Assembly: GCA_013331265.1 (NCBI GenBank)
Contig: DUGS01000085.1
Location: 1-11,553 of the forward strand
Direction of reading: 5' to 3'
Source of the DNA: Methanosarcina sp.
GTDB lineage: Archaea > Halobacteriota > Methanosarcinia > Methanosarcinales > Methanosarcinaceae
DNA: 11,553 nt
Positions 1 through 6,350 of the stretch are shown one piece after another (the first letter of the stretch is position 1; every line of letters begins with the position of its first letter). A program made the position numbers and the translations under genes. Below the pieces are notes generated by a model that saw nothing but the letters and a program-made list of their open reading frames with translations, did not search any database and was not told the DNA's origin.

Positions 1-272
1 TGTGTAAATGCCTTCATATCTCGAGCATTTCCAACTATGACAGGCAAATGATCTATCAATGCCTCATAAATCGGAACCCAGAAATCACTTGTTGATTCAC
101 ATGCAACAACATCACATTTTTCTGAGGTTACCAAGTTTTTAAGGTTTAAAATCCCATCATCATCTCTGGCAAAGCGTTGTTGCTGTTTTTCACCTGACCT
201 ACTAAGGATAGTAGCAATAACAAAACGTTTGTGAATGTCTAAACCACAAGATTTGTTTATTTCTCCGTCCAA
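1..272 (-). CDS. IS110-family transposase, N-terminal part (continues off the left edge)
   Basis: The minus strand encodes 90 codons that start with LDGEINKSCGLDIHK. This is the N-terminal RuvC-like DEDD domain of IS110-family recombinases. The first catalytic Asp is D12 in GLDIHK and the Glu is E59 in ACEST; the remaining acidic residues and the C-terminal Ser domain lie outside the window. An in-frame TAA (279-281) sits just upstream and there is no ATG, so the start is probably the TTG at 270-272, preceded by GGAG (282-285) at 9 nt. IS110 enzymes cut and rejoin DNA using a RuvC-like site plus a serine, guided by an element-encoded bridge RNA. The visible part is uninterrupted, so the element may be intact. 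Whether it belongs to the IS110 or the IS1111 subgroup cannot be settled without the other end. Confidence 0.85.
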   Translation of the reverse strand, partial: MDGEINKSCGLDIHKRFVIATILSRSGEKQQQRFARDDDGILNLKNLVTSEKCDVVACESTSDFWVPIYEALIDHLPVIVGNARDMKAFT

Positions 273-281
273 TTTACATTA

Positions 282-480
282 CTCCATCATTTCAAGGACA
301 GTAGAATTGCCTCAAAGGCAATTTGGCATCCGTGATCAAAGTCACATCTGGGCCTTCGATGGCAATTCATTGGTTAGTTTTTTGACGGTTTCGGAGAACC
401 AAAGAAAAGACAACCTTCCTGTCCAAGGTAATGATGGAGCACATAAACAAAAAAGGTAAGGAAAAAGGACTTTCATTCTT
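282..480 (-). ncRNA. Candidate IS110 bridge RNA region (non-coding leader of the transposase)
   Basis: About 200 nt upstream of the transposase carry no credible gene but several inverted repeats. One is a perfect 7-bp stem, AATTGCC (305-311) with GGCAATT (317-323) and a 5-nt loop. Another is GGTT (387-390) with AACC (397-400). A longer-range imperfect pairing joins 283-300 to 419-437. In IS110-subgroup elements a structured guide RNA is transcribed from the non-coding end upstream of the recombinase, which fits this position and size. The exact RNA ends, the target- and donor-binding loops and the element boundary cannot be fixed from one partial copy, so the coordinates are approximate. Confidence 0.35.
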
Positions 481-783
481 TGGGCATGTTATTCGAAGAA
501 TATCATGTGCGTTTTTAGTGTATTTTCAAACTTCTTCTTTCTACTTCGTTTTGTGCATGGCCGCCAGACAAGCTGGCGGAGGCGTTAGATATCTACCAGT
601 AAATTAAAAAAGGTTTTTTGGAGGAGAAAATTTCTTTATTTCGGCCAGTATTCCTCCATAATTTCTGCATAGTACCCATAATTTATGCACAGTAATTACA
701 TGTTTCAACGTCTATTAGATAAAATGCCCATAGACTCAATGTCCATTAGACAAAGACTTGCTTTGAATAGATTTGATCCAGGA
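481..783. other. Gene-free flank between the IS110 element and the GDYXXLXY gene
   Basis: I see no credible coding sequence here. It holds a GC-rich hairpin, CCGCCA (561-566) paired with TGGCGG (574-579) over a 7-nt loop. A wider pairing joins GGAGGA (620-625) to TCCTCC (652-657). There are also imperfect short direct repeats: GCATAGTA/GCACAGTA near 667-694, and GTCTATTAGATAA/GTCCATTAGACAA near 710-753. The outer end of the IS element should lie in the left half, but IS110 elements lack terminal inverted repeats, so it cannot be placed. Confidence 0.5.
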
Positions 784-1359
784 TTAAATCTCTACCTCTT
801 TCCCGTCAATCAATAAGCTTTTAATTACGGCATTTCCGAATTTGTCAACAACAACCTTTACATCGACTCCTTCTCTCCCGGTCCACTGCTGGCTTTCTAT
901 CTCTCTTCCCCTGCCCTCGGGAACGAAATAACTCTCGATACCGTACTCAATTCTTAGTTCTTTAATGCGGGGCTCTTCAGCTATAAGACCTTCCTTATCT
1001 TCTTCCCAGTCGTAGATCAGTTCTTTTACCGTGCCTTTGATGTAAAGCTCATCATCGGGAGGGTTTTTGTAGATTTTTTTAGGCACTCCATATCCATTTT
1101 CAATTTCAAGGGCCAGATATATGCGGTCGTTATATTCAAAATAAGGGTCTTCTGCCGGAATTTCGCCTAAATTCAGGGTACTTATCTCGTAGTTAAGGGT
1201 TACGTAGTCTCCCCTGAAAAGGTCTCTTGGGTCTACTGGTTCGGTTTTGAGTAATACTTCGGTCCCAGTCCTGAGGGTATACTCTTTGTACAGGATAAAG
1301 CCTGAAAAAATCAGGAGCCAGAAAACTACAGTGAGATAAAAGATTTTCTTCTGGTTCAT
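784..1359 (-). CDS. GDYXXLXY-domain membrane-anchored protein
   Basis: This 191-residue protein has an N-terminal membrane anchor (about residues 6-24) and a soluble, mostly acidic domain outside the membrane. The family signature GDYVTLNY is at residues 50-57 and defines the GDYXXLXY family. The family's biochemical role is unknown; its members are usually encoded next to DUF2157 membrane proteins, as here, where the DUF2157 gene lies 67 bp upstream on the same strand. The ATG at 1357-1359 has a strong ribosome binding site, AGGAGGAG (1367-1374), 7 nt away. The strong site fits internal translation on a shared transcript. Length is normal for the family and no disruption is seen. The two proteins probably act together at the membrane (inference). 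Confidence 0.85.
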   Translation of the reverse strand: MNQKKIFYLTVVFWLLIFSGFILYKEYTLRTGTEVLLKTEPVDPRDLFRGDYVTLNYEISTLNLGEIPAEDPYFEYNDRIYLALEIENGYGVPKKIYKNPPDDELYIKGTVKELIYDWEEDKEGLIAEEPRIKELRIEYGIESYFVPEGRGREIESQQWTGREGVDVKVVVDKFGNAVIKSLLIDGKEVEI

Positions 1360-1426
1360 TTCCGGACTCCTCCTGGTCCCGAAATGGCTGTGAATTTACA
1401 GCCCTTAAACCTTAAAAAACTGCATT

Positions 1427-2593
1427 TCATTGTTCCCCTCCGGAAAACTGGACTTTTAATTCTCTTCTTTTTCTTTCCAGAACAATACTTATGACAAGCA
1501 GGACAAGCCCTCCAAGCATGAAAAAGAGGGATCTTGGAAGCAGTTCCCAGAAGAAGTCGAAGTATCTTGCAAAAATAAGGAGGATAAACCAGAACATTGC
1601 AGTACTTACTATCCCTATATCTTCCATGTTGTATCCGGCGTAAAGGAGCAGAGTCAAAAGTCCAAGGAAGATCACGTTAAAAATAATCATATAAACTTTT
1701 TCCGGGGCAGAGATATACGATTCGGGCACATATATTGTCGTAAGAGTGATACTTGCCATCAACAGCGCAATTATCGATATACTTACATCTGCCTGAAAGC
1801 TTCTGGACTTTTCACGGAGTGGTTTTGCTAGCAGGACTGCCAGAAGGAGGATTCCTGAAATAGCGTAAATTACAGGGACTATTATCTCAACTTTGTACTC
1901 CCAGAGTTTGAAAGTGTGCACGAATAAAGCAATAAGTACAGCCTGTAACCCCATGAACTTAAAAGTCTTTTCAGCATGTTTTACTTTTTCCGTAAAGCCG
2001 TGCAGAACCCCGGTAAAATATACAGTAATGCCTGACAGGAGGTAGAGGTCCTTCATACTGATCAGTTTCTCCAGGTCTGTTCTCTCCGTATAAAGAAGGC
2101 CGATCCAGAGGTAAAAGAGAAGAGAGCAAAGTCCGGCTATCGGCGTTGACATGTAACCGTAAATAAGTGGGAAAACTCCAATAATCCATATCAGGACAAG
2201 AGTGCTGTTATTAGCATTGATATTGTAAATCTGGGCAATCAAAAAGAGGCTGGCTCCAAAGAACAGGGCTGATAGCAAAATCAGGGCAGAACCAAGCCTG
2301 GGATACTTCTGATTTTCATACTTAAAATGATAACCAGCGTAATGTATGCCTATTGTGCTTCCTACAAGCAGCAGAACCTTAAAGGTATTCCCGATTTTCT
2401 CCCAGTTGGATGCCACAAACAGAATGGCTCCAATTCCTATTAAAATCGCCCCGATGGTTGAAAAAGCAATGACCTGCCTTTTTGACCTGTGTTCCTTTTT
2501 ACATTCGGCAAGGTCGGCCCGCATCTTTTCTGCCTGAGCGTGATTGATTGTGCCTTCATCCAGCCATTTCTGGATCAGGTCTTCATCGAACAT
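1427..2593 (-). CDS. DUF2157 multi-pass membrane protein
   Basis: This is a 388-residue protein. Its soluble N-terminus (about 1-38, with the pattern MFDEDLIQKWLDEGTI followed by a charged helix) and the first hydrophobic segment at about 42-62 are typical of DUF2157. About ten to twelve predicted transmembrane helices follow up to residue 372, then a basic tail. The function is unknown. It is the promoter-proximal gene of a two-gene unit with the GDYXXLXY protein downstream. The ATG at 2591-2593 has no clear Shine-Dalgarno sequence. A T/A-rich TATA-like stretch lies about 35-50 nt upstream (2626-2645), so the leader is probably very short. The gene diverges from marR across a 250-bp region that holds the MarR-type operators. 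Whether those also affect this gene is unknown. Confidence 0.85.
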   Translation of the reverse strand: MFDEDLIQKWLDEGTINHAQAEKMRADLAECKKEHRSKRQVIAFSTIGAILIGIGAILFVASNWEKIGNTFKVLLLVGSTIGIHYAGYHFKYENQKYPRLGSALILLSALFFGASLFLIAQIYNINANNSTLVLIWIIGVFPLIYGYMSTPIAGLCSLLFYLWIGLLYTERTDLEKLISMKDLYLLSGITVYFTGVLHGFTEKVKHAEKTFKFMGLQAVLIALFVHTFKLWEYKVEIIVPVIYAISGILLLAVLLAKPLREKSRSFQADVSISIIALLMASITLTTIYVPESYISAPEKVYMIIFNVIFLGLLTLLLYAGYNMEDIGIVSTAMFWFILLIFARYFDFFWELLPRSLFFMLGGLVLLVISIVLERKRRELKVQFSGGEQ

Positions 2594-2701
2594 ATTTTTA
2601 CTATATTAGTATGTTCTATTTACATTTTTTTAAACATATTTATGGCAGTATTTGTGCTTTATTTAGAAAACTCGCGGCTCTTACTGATTTTGGGTCCTGT
2701 T

Positions 2702-2719
2702 TAGTTTCATCCGTAACTA
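2702..2719. promoter_or_regulatory. Operator copy 1, MarR-type near-palindrome
   Basis: TAGTTTCATCCGTAACTA has arms TAGTT and AACTA and matches the second copy at 16 of 18 positions. It is followed at once by the TATA-like run TATAATATATAT (2718-2729). The arms match the common MarR half-site style (TAGTT...AACTA). The position in front of the marR gene suggests that its own product binds here. Confidence 0.65.
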
Positions 2720-2755
2720 TAATATATATCAAAACCATACAGGAGGCGATTAAAT

Positions 2756-2773
2756 TAGTTTCATATGTAACTA
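2756..2773. promoter_or_regulatory. Operator copy 2, overlapping the probable marR TATA box
   Basis: TAGTTTCATATGTAACTA is palindromic except at two positions. Its centre is 54 bp from that of copy 1, about five helical turns, so both sites may face the same side of the DNA. The right arm runs into CTATATATTA (2771-2780), the likely TATA box of marR. A protein bound here would block TBP, which implies repression. Confidence 0.7.
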
Positions 2774-2780
2774 TATATTA
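2771..2780 (+). promoter_or_regulatory. Probable TATA box of the marR-MATE operon
   Basis: CTATATATTA lies 64-73 nt upstream of the marR ATG. Transcription would start near 2800 and leave a leader of roughly 40 nt that includes the GGAGG site at 2831-2835. The similar box after operator 1 (2718-2729) may be a second promoter. Confidence 0.5.
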
Positions 2781-2843
2781 AGTCGCTATTAATCATTTTA
2801 TCCTGAAACAAGCCTCCCAGCTTTAACATCGGAGGAAAAAATT

Positions 2844-3350
2844 ATGGAAGACCCAAGAGAGATCTGCGGCCCGATAGCCCACATCTACCGGAGCCACCTG
2901 GCATATATGGCAAAGGAACTCGAAGCTTACAGAATCGGGAGCGGACAATTTGATTTCCTGATGGTCCTGTATCATAAAGACGGCATCTCTCAGGAAACAC
3001 TTGCAAAAATACTGGAAGTAAGTAAAGCAACAAGTACCAGAGCGGTTCAGAACCTGGAAAAAGAAGGCTATGTGTACAGGCAGAGGGACGAAAATGACCT
3101 CCGGGCTTACAAGGTTTACCTTACTGAAAAAGGAAAGGAAATGAGATATATAATTCTTGAAAAGCTGATTTCTTTCGTTGATGCTCTCCTTTCAGATTTT
3201 ACACCTGGAGAAAAAGAAATTTTCAGGCTGCTTATCCATAAGGCTGAGTTTAAACTCTGCAAGTGCGGACTCGAACACAAAGGTCAGGAAAGGCATTGTG
3301 ATGTCAGGAAAGGCATTGTGACGCCAAATAAAAACGATATGGAAGCATAA
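2844..3350 (+). CDS. MarR-family winged-helix transcriptional regulator
   Basis: This is a 168-residue regulator. A helix-turn-helix occupies about residues 47-75 (ISQETLAKIL, then SKATSTRAVQNLEKEG). The wing follows at 77-94 with the typical RQRDENDLRAYKVYLT pattern, and the flanking helices form the dimer interface. The ATG at 2844 follows GGAGG (2831-2835) at 8 nt. Family members bind palindromic operators as dimers and usually repress a neighbouring transporter gene. Two TAGTT/AACTA operators lie just upstream and a MATE exporter starts 2 bp downstream, so an autoregulated efflux operon is likely. The C-terminus is odd. A 20-bp tandem duplication (3281-3300 and 3301-3320) shifts the frame and replaces an ancestral short end (stop at 3329-3331) with 13 extra codons. 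A Cys/His cluster (C139, C141, H145, H151, C152) precedes this tail. Confidence 0.9.
   Translation: MEDPREICGPIAHIYRSHLAYMAKELEAYRIGSGQFDFLMVLYHKDGISQETLAKILEVSKATSTRAVQNLEKEGYVYRQRDENDLRAYKVYLTEKGKEMRYIILEKLISFVDALLSDFTPGEKEIFRLLIHKAEFKLCKCGLEHKGQERHCDVRKGIVTPNKNDMEA
3281..3320 (+). repeat. 20-bp tandem duplication inside the 3' end of marR
   Basis: Positions 3281-3300 and 3301-3320 differ only at the second or nearby base; the 19-bp core GTCAGGAAAGGCATTGTGA occurs at 3283-3301 and 3303-3321. Twenty bases is not a multiple of three, so the two copies are read in different frames (GQERHC and VRKGIV). Confidence 0.9.
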
Positions 3351-3352
3351 AT

Positions 3353-4759
3353 ATGGAAGGAAAAAGTGAATTTCTGGGAAAAGAGAGTATAGGTAAGCTT
3401 CTGTTGAAGCTTTCGGCCCCTGTGATTGTCGGGATGATAGTGCAGGCTCTTTACAACGTTGTGGACACATTTTTCGTAGGACAGGTATATGGAGCAGAAA
3501 GCGTCAAGGCTATAGGCGGGCTTTCGATAGCTTTTCCGATCCAGATGATAATCATGGCTTTCGGAGTTGTCCTCGGAGCGGGAGGATCATCAATTATCTC
3601 ACGTGCCCTCGGAGCAAAAGAGTTAGATAAAGCCGAAAGGACTCTTGGAAACGTTTTCTCTCTCAGTCTGATACTCAGCATACTCATTGCAATTCCCTTA
3701 CTCTCTTACCTGGATGTTATTCTGGGAATATTCGGTGCCACTCCCGGAATCATGCCCTATGCAATGGAATATCTTAAATACATAATTTTAGGAACAATCT
3801 TCTTTGTCTTTGGAGTAGCTGTTCAGAATATTGTCAGAGCCGAAGGAAACGCCCGGCTTGCAATGAATGCAATGCTGATAGGAGCCGGCCTCAATATTCT
3901 TCTTGACCCGCTTTTAATGTTTGGCTTTGGGATGGGCGTTCAGGGAGCTGCAATCGCAACCGTTCTGTCTCAGGCAGTTAGTTCGGTCTGGCTGCTGCAA
4001 TACTGCGTTAAAGGAAAAGGAGCTGTGCATTTTAAATCCAGATACCTGAGACCTGACCTCGACATTATGAAAGAAATAGGATCCATAGGGGTCGGGTCTT
4101 TTGTTATGCAGGTCTCAAGCAGTGTCATGATGATCTTTGTATACAATGCCCTTGCAACCTATGGAGGAGATGTTGCAGTCGCTGTTTTTGGCGTTATAAT
4201 CAAGGTCAACTCTTTTATCTTCCTGCCTCTCCTGGGTATGTCCTTTGGCCTGCAGCCAATTGTAGGGTATAATTCCGGAGCAAAGCAGTTTGGAAGGATA
4301 GCAAAAGCCGTAAAACTGTCTCTTATAGCAACAATGACATTCGGGACCTTTGGCTTAATTATCATTTATCTCTTCACAGAACAGATCCTCGGGCTTTTTA
4401 GTGCTGACCCGCAATACCTGGCTGTTGGGGAGCACGCTATAAAGATTATGCTCCTTGGGATGCCTTTGATAGGCTTGAATGTAGTTTCTATGACACTTTT
4501 CCAGGCCCTGGGAAAAGCCAGACCCTCTTTCCTCCTCTCCCTCAGCAGGCAGGTCCTTTTCCTGATCCCGCTTGTTATTATTCTCCCAGGTTTTTATGAG
4601 CTGGACGGAGTATGGGCAGCTTATCCGATTTCGGACCTCCTGGCGTTTTTGCTCTCAGGATATCTGCTTCTCAGAATATACAGGATTTTTAAAGAACATC
4701 CGGGCTCTTCAGGAGTTGGTGCTGGAACAGAACTCGCAGTTTCCAGCGGGTCCGAATAA
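3353..4759 (+). CDS. MATE-family multidrug/cation efflux transporter
   Basis: This 468-residue protein has about twelve transmembrane helices arranged as two MatE repeats (roughly residues 18-180 and 235-400). The first repeat opens with LSAPVIVGMIVQALYNVVDT and then FFVGQ, which is very characteristic of the family. MATE proteins export cationic drugs or other toxic compounds using a Na+ or H+ gradient; the substrate cannot be told from sequence. Translation starts at ATG 3353, 2 bp after the marR stop, with a weak GGAAG site (3341-3345) 7 nt upstream. The spacing indicates co-transcription with marR and control by the upstream operators. The C-terminal tail (about residues 450-468) is Gly/Ser-rich and probably disordered. 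Length is normal and no disruption is seen. Confidence 0.92.
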   Translation: MEGKSEFLGKESIGKLLLKLSAPVIVGMIVQALYNVVDTFFVGQVYGAESVKAIGGLSIAFPIQMIIMAFGVVLGAGGSSIISRALGAKELDKAERTLGNVFSLSLILSILIAIPLLSYLDVILGIFGATPGIMPYAMEYLKYIILGTIFFVFGVAVQNIVRAEGNARLAMNAMLIGAGLNILLDPLLMFGFGMGVQGAAIATVLSQAVSSVWLLQYCVKGKGAVHFKSRYLRPDLDIMKEIGSIGVGSFVMQVSSSVMMIFVYNALATYGGDVAVAVFGVIIKVNSFIFLPLLGMSFGLQPIVGYNSGAKQFGRIAKAVKLSLIATMTFGTFGLIIIYLFTEQILGLFSADPQYLAVGEHAIKIMLLGMPLIGLNVVSMTLFQALGKARPSFLLSLSRQVLFLIPLVIILPGFYELDGVWAAYPISDLLAFLLSGYLLLRIYRIFKEHPGSSGVGAGTELAVSSGSE

Positions 4760-4825
4760 GACCTGGCACGCTGAAGTGAAGGTAGAGGTTTAATCTGCCC
4801 TCTTTCCTTCTCCTTCTTTCTTCTA

Positions 4826-4832
4826 TTTTTTT
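4826..4832 (+). terminator. Oligo-T terminator after the MATE gene
   Basis: A 38-nt pyrimidine-rich stretch begins just after the MATE stop and ends in seven consecutive T residues. Archaeal RNA polymerase terminates at oligo-T tracts without needing a hairpin, so this is a plausible operon end. Confidence 0.4.
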
Positions 4833-4952
4833 CTTAATATCCATTGGTGGCCATTCAGTTTTTAGAAAAAAATGTTCAGAATCATTGTTTCAAAAGCAGT
4901 TTGAACCTGAGTTACGTAATTTTTTCTATCAAACAAATTGAGGTGGCATGAA

Positions 4953-5114
4953 ATGAACTGCAGCGAATTGAAAGAAGGTCAGGTTCTTGTTTGTGAAGGG
5001 TGCGGGTTTGAACTCAAGGTCGTAAATGCATGTGTGGAAGCTTGCTGTGCAACTGATGCCTGCTGTACAGGCAACATAACATGTTGCGGGGAGCCGATGA
5101 GAGTACAACAATAA
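4953..5114 (+). CDS. Small Cys-rich protein, desulforedoxin-like iron site with extra cysteines
   Basis: This 53-residue protein has ten cysteines (residues 3, 14, 17, 27, 31, 32, 37, 38, 44, 45). CEGCGFELKVV (14-24) and ITCCGEPMRV (42-51) form the CxxC...CC-G-x-PM pattern of the desulforedoxin / desulfoferrodoxin N-terminal domain, which binds one iron through four Cys. Between these lies an unusual insert, CVEACCATDACC (27-38), with five more Cys. The start is the ATG at 4953 with GAGGTGG (4940-4946) 6 nt upstream; the earlier ATG at 4949 hits a stop after two codons. It is a separate transcription unit after the MATE operon, followed by a strong hairpin. Likely cytoplasmic, with a redox, metal-binding or oxidative-stress role (inference). 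A metallothionein-like role is an alternative. Confidence 0.75.
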   Translation: MNCSELKEGQVLVCEGCGFELKVVNACVEACCATDACCTGNITCCGEPMRVQQ

Positions 5115-5137
5115 GTAAAGCAATGGGATGTGAACTA

Positions 5138-5159
5138 CCCCTCAGTCTTTACTGAGGGG
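5138..5159 (+). terminator. Perfect 9-bp hairpin after the Cys-rich gene
   Basis: CCCCTCAGT (5138-5146) and ACTGAGGGG (5151-5159) pair perfectly over a 4-nt loop, with the T-rich CTTCTCGTTTC following on the plus strand. It lies between two convergent genes and most simply ends the Cys-rich transcript. The context AACTACCCCTC...GGGGCTTC also resembles hairpin ends of IS200/IS605-type elements, so a solo element end is an alternative. Confidence 0.6.
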
Positions 5160-5205
5160 CTTCTCGTTTCATAACATGAAACTTATATGATATCACTCTA
5201 AGATT

Positions 5206-5790
5206 TTACAGATCAGATTCTGTTCTCTTTTCCACTAATCTTCCGTACATGTTTGCAATGAATATTGAATTTGTAAAGAACATTCCGGGTATGCCCACAA
5301 GTACAATTGAAAGAATTAAAAAGACAATACCAAGAGCATACTGTTTCAGTACGGTAATGATATACTCTCCAAGGTTGTCCCTGACAACGTTCAGGATGTC
5401 AAACTCAAAGAAAGACTCAACGGTCTGTTTCCTGAAGAAATTAACGGCAAGCATTGGAATTACAAAGACTCCTAATAACAGGCTGACAAGATTCCCGAAA
5501 GTTTCACTGACATACGTTGCAGCATACAATATAATCGCATATATTATGTAGAAGGGAAGAGCTTTCAGGAACATCATTAACCCAAGCTTTATATCTTCCA
5601 TAAAATCGAGTTTTATGAGCCCTTCATACCTGCCTTCGGCAAACTCATTAATAAGCCTTACAATGTAACCGAAAAGTGCAAGCCATCCTATAATTGGAAC
5701 AATTAACAGGAGTATATAAAGAAGCCTTTTCGGCGTTTTAAATGGATATTTGAAAGCTTCTGAAAAACTTATGGTTTCTATAATTATCAC
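5206..5790 (-). CDS. DUF4013-family membrane protein
   Basis: This 194-residue protein has four to six hydrophobic helices, at about residues 23-46, 67-93, 98-117 and 143-180. The N-terminus with SFSEAFKYPFKTPKRLLYIL, followed by an IPIIGW-like turn (here VPIIGW), is the hallmark of DUF4013 proteins, which are common in methanogens and of unknown function. The start is GTG at 5788-5790; no Shine-Dalgarno sequence precedes it and the next Met is residue 64. A good TATA box (TTTATATACT on the minus strand, 5812-5821) is centred about 27 nt upstream of the GTG, so transcription probably begins at or next to the start codon. It converges on the Cys-rich gene and appears monocistronic. Confidence 0.8.
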   Translation of the reverse strand: MIIIETISFSEAFKYPFKTPKRLLYILLLIVPIIGWLALFGYIVRLINEFAEGRYEGLIKLDFMEDIKLGLMMFLKALPFYIIYAIILYAATYVSETFGNLVSLLLGVFVIPMLAVNFFRKQTVESFFEFDILNVVRDNLGEYIITVLKQYALGIVFLILSIVLVGIPGMFFTNSIFIANMYGRLVEKRTESDL

Positions 5791-5811
5791 CAGATTTAAT
5801 GCTATTTTTTA

Positions 5812-5821
5812 AGTATATAAA
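5812..5821 (-). promoter_or_regulatory. TATA box of the DUF4013 gene, suggesting a leaderless mRNA
   Basis: TTTATATACT on the minus strand is centred about 27 bp upstream of the GTG start. Archaeal TATA boxes lie about 25-30 bp before the transcription start, so the mRNA would begin at the start codon. This explains the missing ribosome binding site. Confidence 0.55.
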
Positions 5822-6212
5822 ACTTTGTAAATATAATGCCAATGATTTGTTTAAAATAAATATATTTGTAAATAAATTTAAAATGGAAAAAGCAAGGAAA
5901 TGAATTATAGTCAGTGATTAAAAGGAAGCGAAAATAAAGTTTTCTTAAACCAAAAATGTATTCAGTCAATGCCTGCGTAAACCGATAATGCATCCAGCCG
6001 AGCTTTTGCCTTGGTGAGCAAGAAGAAAACGAGATAGTAAATTTAAACGAGATTTATGTTCCAAAGCCTGTTTGTAAATAAGTGTCTATCTCGATAAGGC
6101 GAGGTGTATATATTAAGACGGATTTGATTTTTAATGTGGAAATCTTAAGATTGGATTTTTTTCTAACCCCTCCAGATCATCTCATTGTATCTTAAAAGGA
6201 ATAACTTACCGG
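5822..6212. other. Gene-free AT-rich stretch
   Basis: I see no supported gene. Long open runs here are AT-rich and lack protein-like composition. A perfect 12-bp palindrome, AATCTTAAGATT, is at 6141-6152, followed by seven T residues (6156-6162). An open run at about 5993-6079 on the plus strand reads like 20-30 plausible residues, but it has no start and could be only a decayed gene end. Confidence 0.5.
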
Positions 6213-6350
6213 TTATTTTTTCTTCTTCTCTTTTTCAAGCATCTTCTTTGCTGCTTTATCTCCAGAGGAAGCTTTTTTCTGCAATTTTTCCATTTCCTTG
6301 CGAGCCTTAGAGTTAGAGATTTGTTCCATATCTTTCTTATCCATTACCAT
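6213..6350 (-). CDS. Small lysine-rich protein (paralog A)
   Basis: This is a 45-residue minus-strand gene. The start is the ATG at 6348-6350, with GAAGGG (6358-6363) 7 nt upstream. The protein begins MVMDKKDME and ends with a run of Lys (EKEKKKK). Lys, Glu, Ala and Met dominate, giving a highly charged, basic and probably helical peptide with no membrane segment. It clearly resembles the product at 6809-6943: both start M-x-M-x-KKDME, share a central A-S-x-G-x-K-x-AKK block (here ASSGDKAAKK) and end in poly-Lys. Sharing of start, spacing and ribosome binding site argues that both are translated. I do not recognise a family with a known function. The basic composition suggests nucleic-acid or ribosome binding, as a guess only. 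Confidence 0.65.
   Translation of the reverse strand: MVMDKKDMEQISNSKARKEMEKLQKKASSGDKAAKKMLEKEKKKK

Noticed and set aside
235..459. A 74-codon plus-strand open frame over the IS110 leader
   Set aside because: It overlaps the transposase start on the other strand, has no ribosome binding site or domain resemblance, and lies in the structured non-coding part of the element.
5802..5993. A 63-codon minus-strand open frame
   Set aside because: The composition is AT-driven (Phe, Ile, Tyr, Lys), there is no ribosome binding site, and it covers the promoter of the DUF4013 gene.
5993..6079. Plus-strand run reading like EQEENEIVNLNEIYVPKPVCK
   Set aside because: It looks protein-like but has no start codon and is short. 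It may be the tail of a decayed gene, but I cannot name a family.
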